Source of the DNA: Candidatus Scalindua japonica
GTDB lineage: Bacteria; Planctomycetota; Brocadiia; Brocadiales; Scalinduaceae
Direction of reading: 5' to 3'
DNA length: 64,000 nucleotides
Assembly (NCBI RefSeq): GCF_002443295.1
Contig: NZ_BAOS01000047.1
Location: forward strand, 1 to 64,000
The notes beneath the pieces are model-generated. The model was not told the origin of the DNA and ran no database searches. It saw nothing but the letters and a program-made list of their open reading frames with translations. Positions 48,085 through 57,319 of this stretch are shown here, piece after piece; the stretch's first letter is position 1, and each line of letters starts with the position of its first letter. The translations under genes were made by a program, and so were the position numbers.

Positions 48085-49626
48085 TTATACCGGCAGAGAT
48101 ATCGTAAACACCGTACCTTTCCCTACTCCATTACTACTCACTGAAATCTTTCCTTTATGCTCTTCTATAATACCGTAACAAATGGATAATCCAAGTCCGG
48201 TACCTTTCCCTGTTGATTTAGTTGAAAAAAACGGTTCGAAAATCTTATCTAAATTCTCAGGAGCAATACCGCAACCTGCATCCTCAAAGATTATTTTGGC
48301 ATAGTTATCAATCCTTGTTGTTGTTATCTTAATTTTTCCTCCGTCTGCTGTCGCATCAAACGCATTCAAGATCATATTCAGAAAAACCTGCTGGAGTTGA
48401 TTTATATCTCCATAGATAATAGTAGGTTCGGGACTATAATTCAGTTCAACACTAATCTTTTCCCGCTCTTTTTGCCTTCCTATCAACTTAACGACATTGG
48501 CCACCAGTACATTCACATTTACCTTATCGAATACCGGCACCTGTCTTCTGGAAAAGTCCAGTAATTTGGAAATTATAGCCTTACACCTGTAAGTCTCATC
48601 ATAAATTGTCTTCAAATAGTCAGGAAAAACCTCTTCATCATCCTTCGTCTTGAAATCTACATTATCTATACGGTCCATAAGACCCTCAGCACAACTTGCG
48701 ACAGATGCCAGTGGGTTATTAATTTCATGCGCGACCCCTGCTGCCAGAGTCCCTATCCCGGCCAGTTTTTCAGACCTGCCCAGGCGTTTTTGTGTCTCCT
48801 GCAGTTTTTCGAACGTCTGCTTAATCTCATGTGTTCTCGCATCTACCTTCTCCTCCAGGTTGTCCCTCGCCTCTACAAGCTGGTCCGTCTTCAATTGAAT
48901 CACATTAGACGCCTTCTTAATAATCAGAAGCAGTATAAGGAATAGTAACCCCATGCTCGCACCAGTTATTAGAACGGCCTTTTGGTGCGCACTTGATATC
49001 TGGATATCCAGTTCCTCCATATTCTGGTATATTTCCATGACTCCTGTCTGCTTCTCTCTATTAACTATCCCTTTGTTATATTCATAAACAGGATAATAAC
49101 TCTCAAGCAGCAATTTATCCACAATTACACCTTTTGAATCTTTCATTCCCGGTTCCTGAAGCGCGGAAGCAGAAATACCCCTTATAGCTGAGTCCAGCTG
49201 TAAATTGTCGCCCATTTCCAGGACATAACCTATGTGTTCCGGAATATTACTGTAAACAATCTGCCCGTTTCTATCAAAGAGATATAACTTCTTCAGATTG
49301 AAACCGTAGATATTGCTCTTTATTACTTTGTCAAGGCTGTTAAACTGGTCCCGATTATTCTCAAGGTCTACATAACCATACTTACTCATTGTCGGAGCAA
49401 AGAATTCTTCATACATCTCAAGGTTAATATGATCAACGATATATCCCGCGTATTTCTCGCTCCTCTCTATCAAATCATTTTTCTCAATCCTTGAAAAAAA
49501 CTCACCAACTACAAAACATACAATACCTATTACAATAAAACTCGTAGTGGAGTAATAAAGCATCAGGTGAAATTTTTCCGGGTGAAAGATAGAAAACCAG
49601 CGTTTGTTCTGATGGTTATTATTCAT
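48085..49626 (-). CDS. NtrB-type membrane sensor histidine kinase
   Basis: A 513-residue kinase. Two membrane helices (about 24-45 and 215-240) bracket a roughly 170-residue extracytoplasmic sensor domain. A coiled segment leads to HisKA with LAAGVAHEINNPLASVASC (phosphoacceptor His), and HATPase_c with NMILNAFDATADGGKI (N box), FEDAGCGIA (G1), FEPFFSTKSTGKGTGLGLSI (F and G2). The type usually pairs with NtrC-like regulators, such as the one at 46.2 kb. Its start overlaps the stop of the GT-C gene (ATGA, 49623-49626), implying translational coupling to a sugar-transfer enzyme. Confidence 0.93.
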   Translation of the reverse strand: MNNNHQNKRWFSIFHPEKFHLMLYYSTTSFIVIGIVCFVVGEFFSRIEKNDLIERSEKYAGYIVDHINLEMYEEFFAPTMSKYGYVDLENNRDQFNSLDKVIKSNIYGFNLKKLYLFDRNGQIVYSNIPEHIGYVLEMGDNLQLDSAIRGISASALQEPGMKDSKGVIVDKLLLESYYPVYEYNKGIVNREKQTGVMEIYQNMEELDIQISSAHQKAVLITGASMGLLFLILLLIIKKASNVIQLKTDQLVEARDNLEEKVDARTHEIKQTFEKLQETQKRLGRSEKLAGIGTLAAGVAHEINNPLASVASCAEGLMDRIDNVDFKTKDDEEVFPDYLKTIYDETYRCKAIISKLLDFSRRQVPVFDKVNVNVLVANVVKLIGRQKEREKISVELNYSPEPTIIYGDINQLQQVFLNMILNAFDATADGGKIKITTTRIDNYAKIIFEDAGCGIAPENLDKIFEPFFSTKSTGKGTGLGLSICYGIIEEHKGKISVSSNGVGKGTVFTISLPV

Positions 49627-51143
49627 TTGAGTAAACTTAAATCATAAAGTGTAATCTCATGATATGAATTACTAATATAACGATTGTTCTTAAATTCAGC
49701 GACTACATTTGAACAGTTCGTTATAGAATTGATCCCATTAACCCTGGATGTCGATAATAATACTTCCGGCACAACCAGCGAGGCGCCCACATCGTACCGC
49801 AGATCATCAATATTTCTGACCCTCCTTATATCCAGTAAGGGAGCGTAATACTCAAATAACCTCTTCGTCTCCCAGCAATAAACACGTGTGGAGCTGACAT
49901 TGTAATTACGTTGCACATAATTAAGCAGTTGTGTTTGAGCTGCAGGTTCTATCTTATGGGTATATACAAGCCTTGTTGATATGATACTCATGCTTACAAT
50001 CAAAATACCAACAAATAAATTATAAGGAGATAGAAAGCTATACCTGAATTTATTCACATTTGAGTAATTGTGCAGAAAATGTTCAAACCGTTCAAGGCCT
50101 GCGGATATACAGATTATGGCAAGTGGAATTAAAGGTATGGCATGACGCGGTTTTTCCAGATTCTGTCCCAAAAATACCCACAGGAAATATGGCAGTACAC
50201 ATATTATTATAAATCTTGTTTTGAAACCATAGCCTGTGTGAATCAAATAAAAGATTATACCCGTCCCCATTATGATGGATGGTAACATACGAAAAGCAGA
50301 TGTATCATAACACCAGAAACCAAGCCCGTTACAAAAGAGACACCACACAAAATCCTGAAATCTTGAAATAATGTTCTGAGAAGTTGCTATCGAACCTCCC
50401 CAGTCGCTGAAATGTCCGGATGTAAAGCCAAAGCCATTTACTATGAGTGGCTTGACCCCTGTATAACATGCCAGAGGGACCAACCATATACAAATTCCAA
50501 TAATAAAAGCAGATACCCCGTAAACTATCGTCTTTTTCCTGTTACCAGATTTTGATAAAACAGACAATGTATAAAGCCACAGGATAGCAAACGGAAAATA
50601 ACTTAGCCTTACACCGAGACAGGTCCCCAGCATCACACTGCCGAAAATAAGATATCGTAAAGCATTCTCCCCTGAAGTAGATGCATAAAAAAATAATTGG
50701 ACTGACGCCATTGCAAAGAACAAACCGGCCGCATCCGATAGTGCCTTCTCCGATTGCAGCCAGCACAATGGATTGACAATGTATAGAAACACAGCAAGCC
50801 ATGCTGTGTTTTCAGTAAACATCCTCCTTGTCAGAAAAAAAAACGGCACTAATGTAATGCTGCCCAATACAGCCCCCGGTACAGTTAAGGCAATCACATC
50901 ATTGTCTACAAAAATATGGACCAGCCGGCAGAAAAACATATACACAGGATAGCCTGGAAAATGTGGCTGATAGTAAGCAATATCATAATCATGAAGACCA
51001 AGGGCAAAGTCAATACTGTCCCACCCTTCCAGATATGTTCCCATAAATAATAACCTTGTGACCATACTTATAACAACCAGAACCGCCAGTATTATTACTG
51101 TATTTTGATATGGGCCCTTCATTTTTGAGTGTTTTATTGACAT
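49623..51143 (-). CDS. GT-C (GT39/PMT-like) membrane glycosyltransferase
   Basis: A 506-residue membrane protein with 9 to 11 hydrophobic helices. The first extracytoplasmic loop has YLEGWDSIDFALGLHDYDIA, with the acidic residue pair that marks GT-C enzymes, followed by QPHFPGYPVYMFFCRLVH. A second signature region reads RKKTIVYGVSAF. The large C-terminal soluble part begins after RLVYTHKIEP. Such enzymes transfer sugars from polyprenyl-phosphate donors to lipids or proteins on the outer face. It directly precedes the histidine kinase with a 4-bp overlap. Acceptor unknown. Confidence 0.82.
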   Translation of the reverse strand: MSIKHSKMKGPYQNTVIILAVLVVISMVTRLLFMGTYLEGWDSIDFALGLHDYDIAYYQPHFPGYPVYMFFCRLVHIFVDNDVIALTVPGAVLGSITLVPFFFLTRRMFTENTAWLAVFLYIVNPLCWLQSEKALSDAAGLFFAMASVQLFFYASTSGENALRYLIFGSVMLGTCLGVRLSYFPFAILWLYTLSVLSKSGNRKKTIVYGVSAFIIGICIWLVPLACYTGVKPLIVNGFGFTSGHFSDWGGSIATSQNIISRFQDFVWCLFCNGLGFWCYDTSAFRMLPSIIMGTGIIFYLIHTGYGFKTRFIIICVLPYFLWVFLGQNLEKPRHAIPLIPLAIICISAGLERFEHFLHNYSNVNKFRYSFLSPYNLFVGILIVSMSIISTRLVYTHKIEPAAQTQLLNYVQRNYNVSSTRVYCWETKRLFEYYAPLLDIRRVRNIDDLRYDVGASLVVPEVLLSTSRVNGINSITNCSNVVAEFKNNRYISNSYHEITLYDLSLLK

Positions 51144-51424
51144 CTTCTGTTTTCTGTTGTGCCGGTTTCCCGTGTCCGAACGGATTCATCAGGGTGAGCA
51201 AACGGGTTTGTTATTCTTCATTATGATAACAAGTGGGATCCGGATTCATTTTACACATTTCTGACAACATAAGAATAAAATTATCGTTGTATTGTTGTTT
51301 TTCGTCCGGGCAACTACTGGATTTTCCTCAATTTACTCCATTTAAAAAAAAATGTGTTCGCAAAAGAGTACCTCAATGTATGGACAGTAGCATGCCTGGA
51401 GAACATTGTTTTTTACGGAATTAG

Positions 51425-51655
51425 CTACTGTAGTTTGAATAGCGTTTCCGCTGATATGACGACGCCTGACATGTCCACTTCTTTTACTGTCAAAACAACA
51501 GGAAACTTTAGGCCTCGTTTTGCTCTTACTGTCTTTTCCAAACCTTTAACCTCAATATCAATACTATGTCTGTAGAGAAACAAAATATTAAAAAGGTAAT
51601 ACGAAATATGCAAGTATAAACATCTTTGTAACTGTTTTGCAACTTCTTCCTTCAT
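51425..51655 (-). CDS. Small hypothetical protein
   Basis: A 76-residue frame on the same strand as, and 27 bp after, the 96-residue gene at 51683. The C-terminal half, AKRGLKFPVVLTVKEVDMSG followed by VVISAETLFKLQ, looks like folded protein. No clear Shine-Dalgarno precedes ATG 51655. I do not recognise it. It could be a real coupled gene or chance; the 281 bp between it and the GT-C gene show no gene. Confidence 0.4.
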   Translation of the reverse strand: MKEEVAKQLQRCLYLHISYYLFNILFLYRHSIDIEVKGLEKTVRAKRGLKFPVVLTVKEVDMSGVVISAETLFKLQ

Positions 51656-51682
51656 ATCAATTATGTTAAGTTCTCTGCTTGT

Positions 51683-51973
51683 TCAAGCCAAAACGTTGAG
51701 TGATAATGCTCCTGTAACGGCAGGATCCTTTCCTTGGTCTGTAACAGGATTTTCTTCTCGTCTCTGCTCCGTATCAGCCTCATTTTTGGGGTATGTTTCA
51801 GTATTCAATCCCATGGAAAGTTGTATTGCCCTGTCGCTGAACTCTACTGAGTCCATATAACTATTTTGTATAGTCGAAACCTCCTCGTTAACTTCTGTCT
51901 GATTGTCTATAGTAAGGGCTCCTAATGCTTCTTTAACTGAAATTGCCAATTGGTTCATACTTGCTAAACGCAT
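51683..51973 (-). CDS. Small hypothetical protein
   Basis: A 96-residue frame with a clear AAGGAG site 9 bases before ATG 51973. The N-terminal part is helical (MRLASMNQLAISVKEALGAL), with a hydrophilic rest ending in a charged linker (NEADTEQRREENPVTDQ) and VTGALSLNVLA. The pattern is typical of a small cytoplasmic or motility-accessory-type protein, but I do not recognise a family. It is the first of a possible two-gene unit with the 76-residue frame downstream. Confidence 0.55.
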   Translation of the reverse strand: MRLASMNQLAISVKEALGALTIDNQTEVNEEVSTIQNSYMDSVEFSDRAIQLSMGLNTETYPKNEADTEQRREENPVTDQGKDPAVTGALSLNVLA

Positions 51974-52327
51974 TGTCCAGACTCCTTCTCATATGCTTAA
52001 ATAATTTTATATCTTCACAACTCTATTGCTGTTTCTAACTCTCAGCGATAACAGTCAGACTCTTTCTTTGAGTATAGATAGCAACTATTATACCATTGTA
52101 AGATTAATTGCCTCTTCATCTTCCTGGAAGGCTGTAAATATCTTTGTCAAAATCAGTAATGCCTTCATTAGTTCCCTGTCTGCCAGTGTGTCAGGCAAGA
52201 GTCTCTAGGTCGGGATTGAGAATGTGTTATGCCGGGGTAGCTATAAAAAAAAATTAACTAAATTGGGTGATTTTTAACAAATTGTTCAAAAATATAACAA
52301 AAAGAGAGTGCATTTTATAAGTTGTTT

Positions 52328-52662
52328 ATGTCTACTTGCCGAACAGGTATAGATAGATTCTTGATAAGCAACCGGTACTTAATATCGCGCGGAGTTCGGA
52401 TCCTGGAGAGATTGGTGACCTGTCTCTACTTCTGTACTCCCTTGATAAGCTGGAGGTCCACAATCTGAATAGAAAGCACGGTTACGAGTTGATAACTCAT
52501 TTTATTGAGAGTTACAGCCTTATAATTGATAAAAAGGATGATTTCAGAAAAGAGGTTTTCAGCTTATCAATTGGCAACGCATCGACAATTAAGGAAATCT
52601 GTCGGTATGCTGATAAAGATGAGTATAATGATAGAGATGATATAACCTCTCTTATTTCTTGA
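52328..52662 (+). pseudogene. Frameshifted remnant of an unidentified gene
   Basis: From ATG 52328 the frame reads MSTCRTGID and breaks near 52354; shifting one base restores ILDKQPVLNIARSSDPGEIG, then DLSLLLYSLDKLEVHNLNRK and ITHFIESYSLIIDKKDDFRK, ending at TGA 52660-52662. The downstream frame of about 100 codons has no start of its own. The join is natural in sense, so a single indel seems to have broken a small gene of about 110 residues. I do not recognise the product. It stands just before a decayed MNT-HEPN module. Confidence 0.45.
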
Positions 52663-52821
52663 CTTCAACAATATGTAGGTTTATATTTTACAGTGATATA
52701 AATGGATAAATGCTCAGTTGTGCAGAGCTTTATATAATAATCTGGTGTATATGAATATCATTACTATATTCGTATTATAGAAATCCAAAACATAAAGGCC
52801 GAGATAAAGGAAATTGAAAAG

Positions 52822-53137
52822 ATGTTAGATGGGAATAAAATTGATATAATACAAAAATAAAATTGTTAATACCGTTTCACCGGAAGCAATCATGCTCTTC
52901 GGTTCTTACGCTAGAGGGGAGTATACGGAAGAGAGTGATCTGGATATTGCAGTAATTTGGGATTCTGATTTTAACCCGCACAAGAGAAGGCTTTTCTTGA
53001 GCAGGCTTTTTCCCGGTAGGGATTTTTCTCTGGATATTTTCGCCTTCACAAAAAGTGAAGCAGAAAAGTTAAAGAATGTAAAGAGTGCTATTCTGTATGA
53101 ACCTTTCCATCATGGAAAGGTGATTTATGGAGAATGA
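52822..53137 (+). pseudogene. MNT-type nucleotidyltransferase (antitoxin), 5' end broken
   Basis: The frame from ATG 52892 reads MLFGSYARGEYTEESDLDIA, the GS(Y)xxG...D-x-D nucleotidyltransferase motif of MNT proteins, and ends FHHGKVIYGE at 53137 (81 residues). Normal members begin about 25 residues earlier. Upstream, in another frame, ATG 52822 gives MLDGNKIDIIQK and a TAA at 52858, and the DNA then reads IVNTVSPEAI in frame with the motif. An insertion of about four bases near 52858 therefore seems to have broken the start. It overlaps the HEPN fragment by 11 bp. A shortened product from 52892 is possible. Confidence 0.6.
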
Positions 53138-53291
53138 AAAATTTTCAATAGTAAATTTCTGGTTTACAAAATCAGAAAGTGATTTTAAGACAATAGAGAA
53201 TAATATGAAAAGTAATCACTCTCCCACGGATGCCATATGTTTTCATGCCCGACAGGCAATAGAAAAATATATGAAAGGTGCATTTGTCTAA
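53127..53291 (+). pseudogene. Truncated HEPN-domain protein (toxin partner)
   Basis: A 54-residue frame from ATG 53127, overlapping the MNT gene end by 11 bp as in intact MNT-HEPN modules. It reads WFTKSESDFKTIENNM and DAICFHARQAIEKYMKGAFV, the first half of a HEPN domain (the FHARQAIEKYLK helix is typical), then stops. The C-terminal half with the R-x4-6-H RNase motif is missing, so it cannot be an active toxin. Confidence 0.7.
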
Positions 53292-53329
53292 ATACTAAGA
53301 TAATCAATAATCTAAAAGGAGTGTATTGA

Positions 53330-53815
53330 ATGGATATATATAAATATGCAATGCAAATGGAACTAGACGGTAAACATTTTTACCATGATCTGGCTGAGAA
53401 AACAAATAATACGGGTATTAAGAGTATACTGACTATGATGGCTGAATCTGAGGCCAAACACTATAATGTAATCTTGAGTATGCAAAAAAATGATAAAATA
53501 CAATATTCGGCGGATACTGAAGTATTAACAAATGTAAAAAATATTTTTATAAAAATGAAAGAAGAAAAAGAAATTGATGTTGATGTTTCACAAGTAGAAT
53601 TTTATAAAAAGGCTTTGGCAGTTGAGACAGCTAGCGAAAAATTTTATCAGGAAAGAGCAGATGAGGAAAAAGACCCACATAAAAAGAAAATATTTTTAAC
53701 ATTAGCAAAGGAGGAAAAAAATCATTGTGTTCTACTCGAAAATATAAGCAACTTTGTATCACAACCTGATAATTGGCTTGAAAATTCTGAGTGGTATCAT
53801 TTAGATGAGGATTGA
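53330..53815 (+). CDS. Ferritin-like/rubrerythrin-type di-iron protein
   Basis: A 161-residue four-helix protein. Di-iron ligands are visible as Glu and ExxH sets: MQMELDGKHFYHDLAEK, MAESEAKHYNVIL, AVETASEKFYQERADEE and AKEEKNHCVLLENI. This is the rubrerythrin/ferritin-like family without the C-terminal rubredoxin domain. Such proteins reduce peroxide or store iron. A TAAAAGGAG site precedes the ATG. The last 55 codons are repeated at 56069-56226 beyond an IS element. A hairpin (53862-53888) follows the stop and may end the transcript. Confidence 0.85.
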   Translation: MDIYKYAMQMELDGKHFYHDLAEKTNNTGIKSILTMMAESEAKHYNVILSMQKNDKIQYSADTEVLTNVKNIFIKMKEEKEIDVDVSQVEFYKKALAVETASEKFYQERADEEKDPHKKKIFLTLAKEEKNHCVLLENISNFVSQPDNWLENSEWYHLDED

Positions 53816-54071
53816 TGTATAAGTTGTGCAGACTGTCTGGTAATAAGCAAATGCATCGTTTTGTGTCATTATTTCGGATAATGACACAACCTTTGTAATT
53901 CTCACCAGACAAAACAACAATTTATAGAGACATTTCTTAAAATGCCTTTCTGAAATCTGTTTTAAAACAGTATGATCTTGTGCTAGACAAACACCTGCTA
54001 ATGGGTTACTACATTATGGTGGGGAGAATCAAAACTCCTTGTTTTGATAATTTAGTTCACAATTGTCTAAC
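53647..54071 (+). repeat. 425-bp direct repeat, left copy
   Basis: It covers the last 55 codons of the rubrerythrin-type gene plus 256 bp downstream. It matches 56069-56494 with about four substitutions and one inserted base (the extra G that breaks the reading frame in the right copy), about 99% identity. The two copies flank the IS91-like element in the same orientation. Confidence 0.95.
53862..53888 (+). terminator. Hairpin after the rubrerythrin-type gene
   Basis: Perfect 11-bp stem TGTGTCATTAT / ATAATGACACA with a TTCGG loop, 46 bp after the stop codon. No T-run follows. The right repeat copy has the same hairpin with one mismatch. Confidence 0.55.
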
Positions 54072-56068
54072 GAATAAGGTTATATTGTGTGAGGGACGAA
54101 CCACAATCTGAACCGTTTGTTGGACAAGCCCGTTGTTTGGGTGCTAAACATTGTATAAGAAAATATCTTATGAAGATTGCTTCTCTTTTTTACCGCAGAA
54201 GCTATGAAGCCAAAGAAGTGGATTTTTCAATTGCTGTCGTCATGCTTTAGGAGCTACAGAACATGGTTTTTCGGCCATTTTACCTCAAATTTGGGCAAAC
54301 GGGGGCCATCTCGACCCGATAATGCCGTTTTTGCAAATCTTAGATGCATAGCGGATTCGATTACATAACCAGAACAGCCTCCTCTTTTGTTAACTTGTAG
54401 GGGAAAGACCTGGATTTGTGTGATGGAGGTATCATCGTTTTTATGATCTTCATTATTCCTCCACAGCATTTGCACGTAAGCTTTGGACGCTCTCTGAACC
54501 AGGCTGACGACTTATTCGGGTTGATACCGGTAAGGTACTGAAGCAATGCAATCAAGCGTTTGCTATTAGGGTGGAGGAAACCAAAGTTCCGTGTTCGCCT
54601 GAAACCTTTGGGTAGAACATGCTGGAGAATCAACCTGAGAAACTGCGGGCCGGGAAGTGTTCTTGTGAGCATTTTTTTGCTCTTACTATCCTGGTAACGA
54701 AAGGTCACCTGACCATCTTTGCACGTAATAATATCTTTCTCTTGAATGACCCCTTTGTAGAGATAACGACCAAGATAGACCAGTGCCTTTTCACCGTTGC
54801 CGACAAATTTGCAATCGACGACCCATGTTTTGGGATAATTAACTGGAAGCGTAAGAGCCGCTTTGTTCACGGCATCGAGCATTTTTGCTCGAAACACTTT
54901 AGCCAGCGCTTTGTGATTGAAAAGGTACCGCGTCTTTCCTTCGCTTTTTTTGAAGCTCCAAAGCGTTTTCTTCTGATTGATGGCCCCGGCTGGCATTACC
55001 AGATGGATATGCGGGTGGTAATCGAGAGAGCGAGAGTGGGTGTGCAAAACAGTGATGGCTCCAGCGTTTCCTTGTAATACGCTGTCATTTTGGACAAAGG
55101 TTTTTACGGTTTCCCAACAACACTGTATCATTATCGAGTAAAGCAAGCGTTGATGCTGCCATGCTAATGATCGAAGCTCTTTGGGTATAGTAAAGGTGAG
55201 CATAAAATAGTCAGCAGGCACTTCTTTTTTCAGTTGACGCTCCAACCACTGCTGACACTCATGACTCTGACAATGAGGACAATTGCGGTTACCGCAGGAG
55301 TGCGGTACAAAAACCTGTTTTTCACAGTCATTACATTGGACCAGCATGACGCGGCTTTGCGTAGTGCGACAATCCTTCATGGCTGCCAGGGCTTTGAATT
55401 GACTTGGCAGGATCGAACCATGATAAAGAGTGATAAAGTCAGCAATGAAGGTCTCAATTATAGAGGAGAGAGATATCATATAACATTCCCCCATTCTATG
55501 GAAAAACCATTCATCAAATCATTAATTAATTGCAAGGCATTACGATTTGTATGAGAGGTCAGGTGGGTATATTTGGCAGTGGTTAAAATACTGTGGTGGC
55601 CGAGGATTTTTTGTACTTCAAGCAGATCAACACCCGCCTCAATCAGATGGGTTGCGTAGCTGTGTCGCAGACTGTGTGGTGTAATTTTTTTTTAATTCCA
55701 CACTCCCGGGCTACCTTACGCAGAGTGGCCTGAACGCCATTTCTATTCAGAGGTGTTTTTGCCAGGTGGGCTGATTTCAAGCCACCATGACGGCCTGGAA
55801 ATAGAAAGACAGGATTGCGATGAACAAGCCAAAAACGGCGTAAGAGATTCAGGGTTACCTTTGGCAGGGGTACGAAACGGTCTTTATTGCCTTTGCTATC
55901 GCGGATATGCACCCGCATTCGCTGAGAATCGACATCGCTAACCTCAAGACGTAGTCCTTCACCCAGGCGGAGACCAAGACTGTAAAGAACAAAGTAGAAG
56001 GCCCGGTAACTGAGTTTTCTCGTCACCTGGAAAAGTTGGTGGGCTTCATTAATGGTGACAATATTGGT
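54072..56068. mobile_element. IS91-like element with integrase, flanked by 425-bp direct repeats
   Basis: Two leftward genes, a tyrosine-recombinase integrase and an IS91-family transposase, lie between the two direct repeats. The element is higher in GC than its surroundings. The integrase loses its N-terminus exactly at the right repeat boundary (56068/56069). The left end lies between 54072 and the transposase stop at 54361; a small dyad ATTGTG...CACAAT (about 54083-54106) may belong to the origin or terminus. The exact ends are not defined. Confidence 0.75.
54361..55479 (-). CDS. IS91-family HUH transposase
   Basis: I start at ATG 55479, which overlaps the integrase stop by ATGA and has a GGGGGAA site upstream (372 residues); an ATG at 55494 would add five. 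The N-terminal zinc domain has [20 protein letters not shown]. The HUH metal motif is [11 protein letters not shown] (His-x-His), and the tyrosine motif is [26 protein letters not shown] and HHPLPKGFRR-like [15 protein letters not shown] are also typical of IS91/IS801. Such enzymes move by rolling-circle transposition and can carry flanking DNA. The frame is intact. Confidence 0.92.
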   Translation of the reverse strand: MISLSSIIETFIADFITLYHGSILPSQFKALAAMKDCRTTQSRVMLVQCNDCEKQVFVPHSCGNRNCPHCQSHECQQWLERQLKKEVPADYFMLTFTIPKELRSLAWQHQRLLYSIMIQCCWETVKTFVQNDSVLQGNAGAITVLHTHSRSLDYHPHIHLVMPAGAINQKKTLWSFKKSEGKTRYLFNHKALAKVFRAKMLDAVNKAALTLPVNYPKTWVVDCKFVGNGEKALVYLGRYLYKGVIQEKDIITCKDGQVTFRYQDSKSKKMLTRTLPGPQFLRLILQHVLPKGFRRTRNFGFLHPNSKRLIALLQYLTGINPNKSSAWFRERPKLTCKCCGGIMKIIKTMIPPSHKSRSFPYKLTKEEAVLVM

Positions 56069-56070
56069 TC
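55476..56070 (-). pseudogene. Tyrosine-recombinase integrase, 5' truncated with an A9 frameshift
   Basis: From 56070 leftward the frame reads TINEAHQLFQVTRKLSYRAF, LYSLGLRLGEGLRLEVSDVD (box I Arg) and KDRFVPLPKVTLNLLRRFWL. At a run of nine A (55685-55693) the frame meets a stop soon after (residues LHHTVC). A shift of one base gives [15 protein letters not shown] (box II HxLRH), [15 protein letters not shown] (catalytic Tyr) and [15 protein letters not shown], ending with the TGA at 55476-55478. Loss of one A, or programmed -1 slippage on the A run, would explain this. The N-terminal core-binding domain is missing at the repeat boundary. Confidence 0.8.
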
Positions 56071-56226
56071 AGGAAAGAGCAGATGAGGAAAAAGACCCAC
56101 ATAAAAAGAAAATATTTTTAACATTAGCAAAGGAGGAAAAAAGTCATTGTGTTCTACTCGAAAATATAAGCAACTTTGTATCACAACCTGATAATTGGCT
56201 TGAAAATTCTGAGTGGTAGTCATTTA
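56069..56226 (+). pseudogene. 3' fragment of the rubrerythrin-type gene
   Basis: Part of the right copy of the 425-bp repeat. It holds the last 55 codons of the 53330 gene (QERADEEKDPHKKKIFLTLA...), without a start, and an extra G makes an early stop (SEW followed by TAG). It cannot be expressed as a useful protein. Confidence 0.9.
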
Positions 56227-56494
56227 GATGAAGATTGATGTATAAGTTGTGCAGACTGTCTGGTAATAAGCAAATGCATCGTTTTGTGTCATTACTTCGG
56301 ATAATGACACAACCTTTGTAACTCTCACCAGACAAAACAACAATTTATAGAGACATTTCTTAAAATGCCTTTCTGAAATCTGTTTTAAAACAGTATGATC
56401 TTGTGCTAGACAAACACCTGCTAATGGGTTACTACATTATGGTGGGGAGAATCAAAACTCCTTGTTTTGATAATTTAGTTCACAATTGTCTAAC
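56069..56494 (+). repeat. 425-bp direct repeat, right copy
   Basis: Partner of the left copy at 53647-54071. It begins exactly where the integrase loses homology and ends at TTGTCTAAC, after which the flanks differ. The sequence after 56494 (aaccacatcgctc) is presumably the ancestral flank. Confidence 0.95.
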
Positions 56495-56773
56495 AACCAC
56501 ATCGCTCTCATTTACAAATAAAATGTTCATATAGCAAGAGTAATTTGGTAGTAAATTATGAGGTTTTATTTATTACTTTTTTCTTGATTATAAATGAATC
56601 ATTGACAAAATTTATCAGGAAATTGTTAATTTTTGAAAACAATAGGGGGGGTGATTAGATTATGAGATATTGTTTATCTATTAGAAAATGAGGCAAGGCA
56701 AGATCGCGAATCGCCGGAAGAAACTCTCCCTCTTTTTATCGGTTATAAAGAATGGTATCAGGCTTTTAAGAGT

Positions 56774-57319
56774 GTGAATTGCCATGATCAGGATGTCCCT
56801 GACTATGTAGACAGAGCTTGCAAATTTAAGCGGAATATGGTAATCGACTATAATCGGAGCAAAGTAATTAAGGAAACAGATGATACAGATATCCCATATC
56901 TGGCTGCTAATATTACGCTCTTTTGGGAATCCCAGGAAAAGAGTATCTCTTATAAAGACCTTGATTCAAAGCCACCAATAAAAGTTATATATGAGAGAGT
57001 CATTACTTATCGATTCCTTAAATACAAAGATGACAATATTGTTGTATGTGACCAGATAAAAGGACTGAAAGGAAAAGTTCTTAAAGGGTTTCTCAGAATC
57101 CTTGGGAAAGCTCATGTGATGCAATATCGAACCTTAGCCGTAAAGGATGGACCGCTGTATGTGTTAGCGGGAGTAAGGAAATTTCGCTGGCTTTTCGGTC
57201 CGAAGACAGGTTTAACAATAACACCTGACGGGGTTACTCTGGAAGGTGTACCTGAAAAAGTAAAACAGAGACTTCGCCGCAAAATCAAAATTAAGTATGA
57301 ACCCCTGAAGCCAGGTTAA
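56774..57319 (+). CDS. Hypothetical protein, 5' end uncertain
   Basis: The frame from GTG 56774 gives 181 residues: DIPYLAANITLFWESQEKSI, KPPIKVIYERVITYRFLKYK, VLKGFLRILGKAHVMQYRTL, GPLYVLAGVRKFRWLFGPKT and TITPDGVTLEGVPEKVKQRL. The same frame is open upstream to about 56667 and reads LLENEARQDRESPEETLPLF with IGYKEWYQAFKSV, but lacks a good start. A ribosome-like GGGGGG and ATG at 56662 lie in another frame (MRYCLSIRK then stop), so a frameshift near 56690 may have separated the start. I do not recognise the family. It may be a damaged gene. Confidence 0.5.
   Translation: MNCHDQDVPDYVDRACKFKRNMVIDYNRSKVIKETDDTDIPYLAANITLFWESQEKSISYKDLDSKPPIKVIYERVITYRFLKYKDDNIVVCDQIKGLKGKVLKGFLRILGKAHVMQYRTLAVKDGPLYVLAGVRKFRWLFGPKTGLTITPDGVTLEGVPEKVKQRLRRKIKIKYEPLKPG

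Noticed and set aside
52026-52208. 60-codon rightward frame
   Set aside because: No ribosome site. A leftward reading of the same DNA (ending KIFTAFQEDEEAINLTMV) is more protein-like but too short and without a clear start to call.
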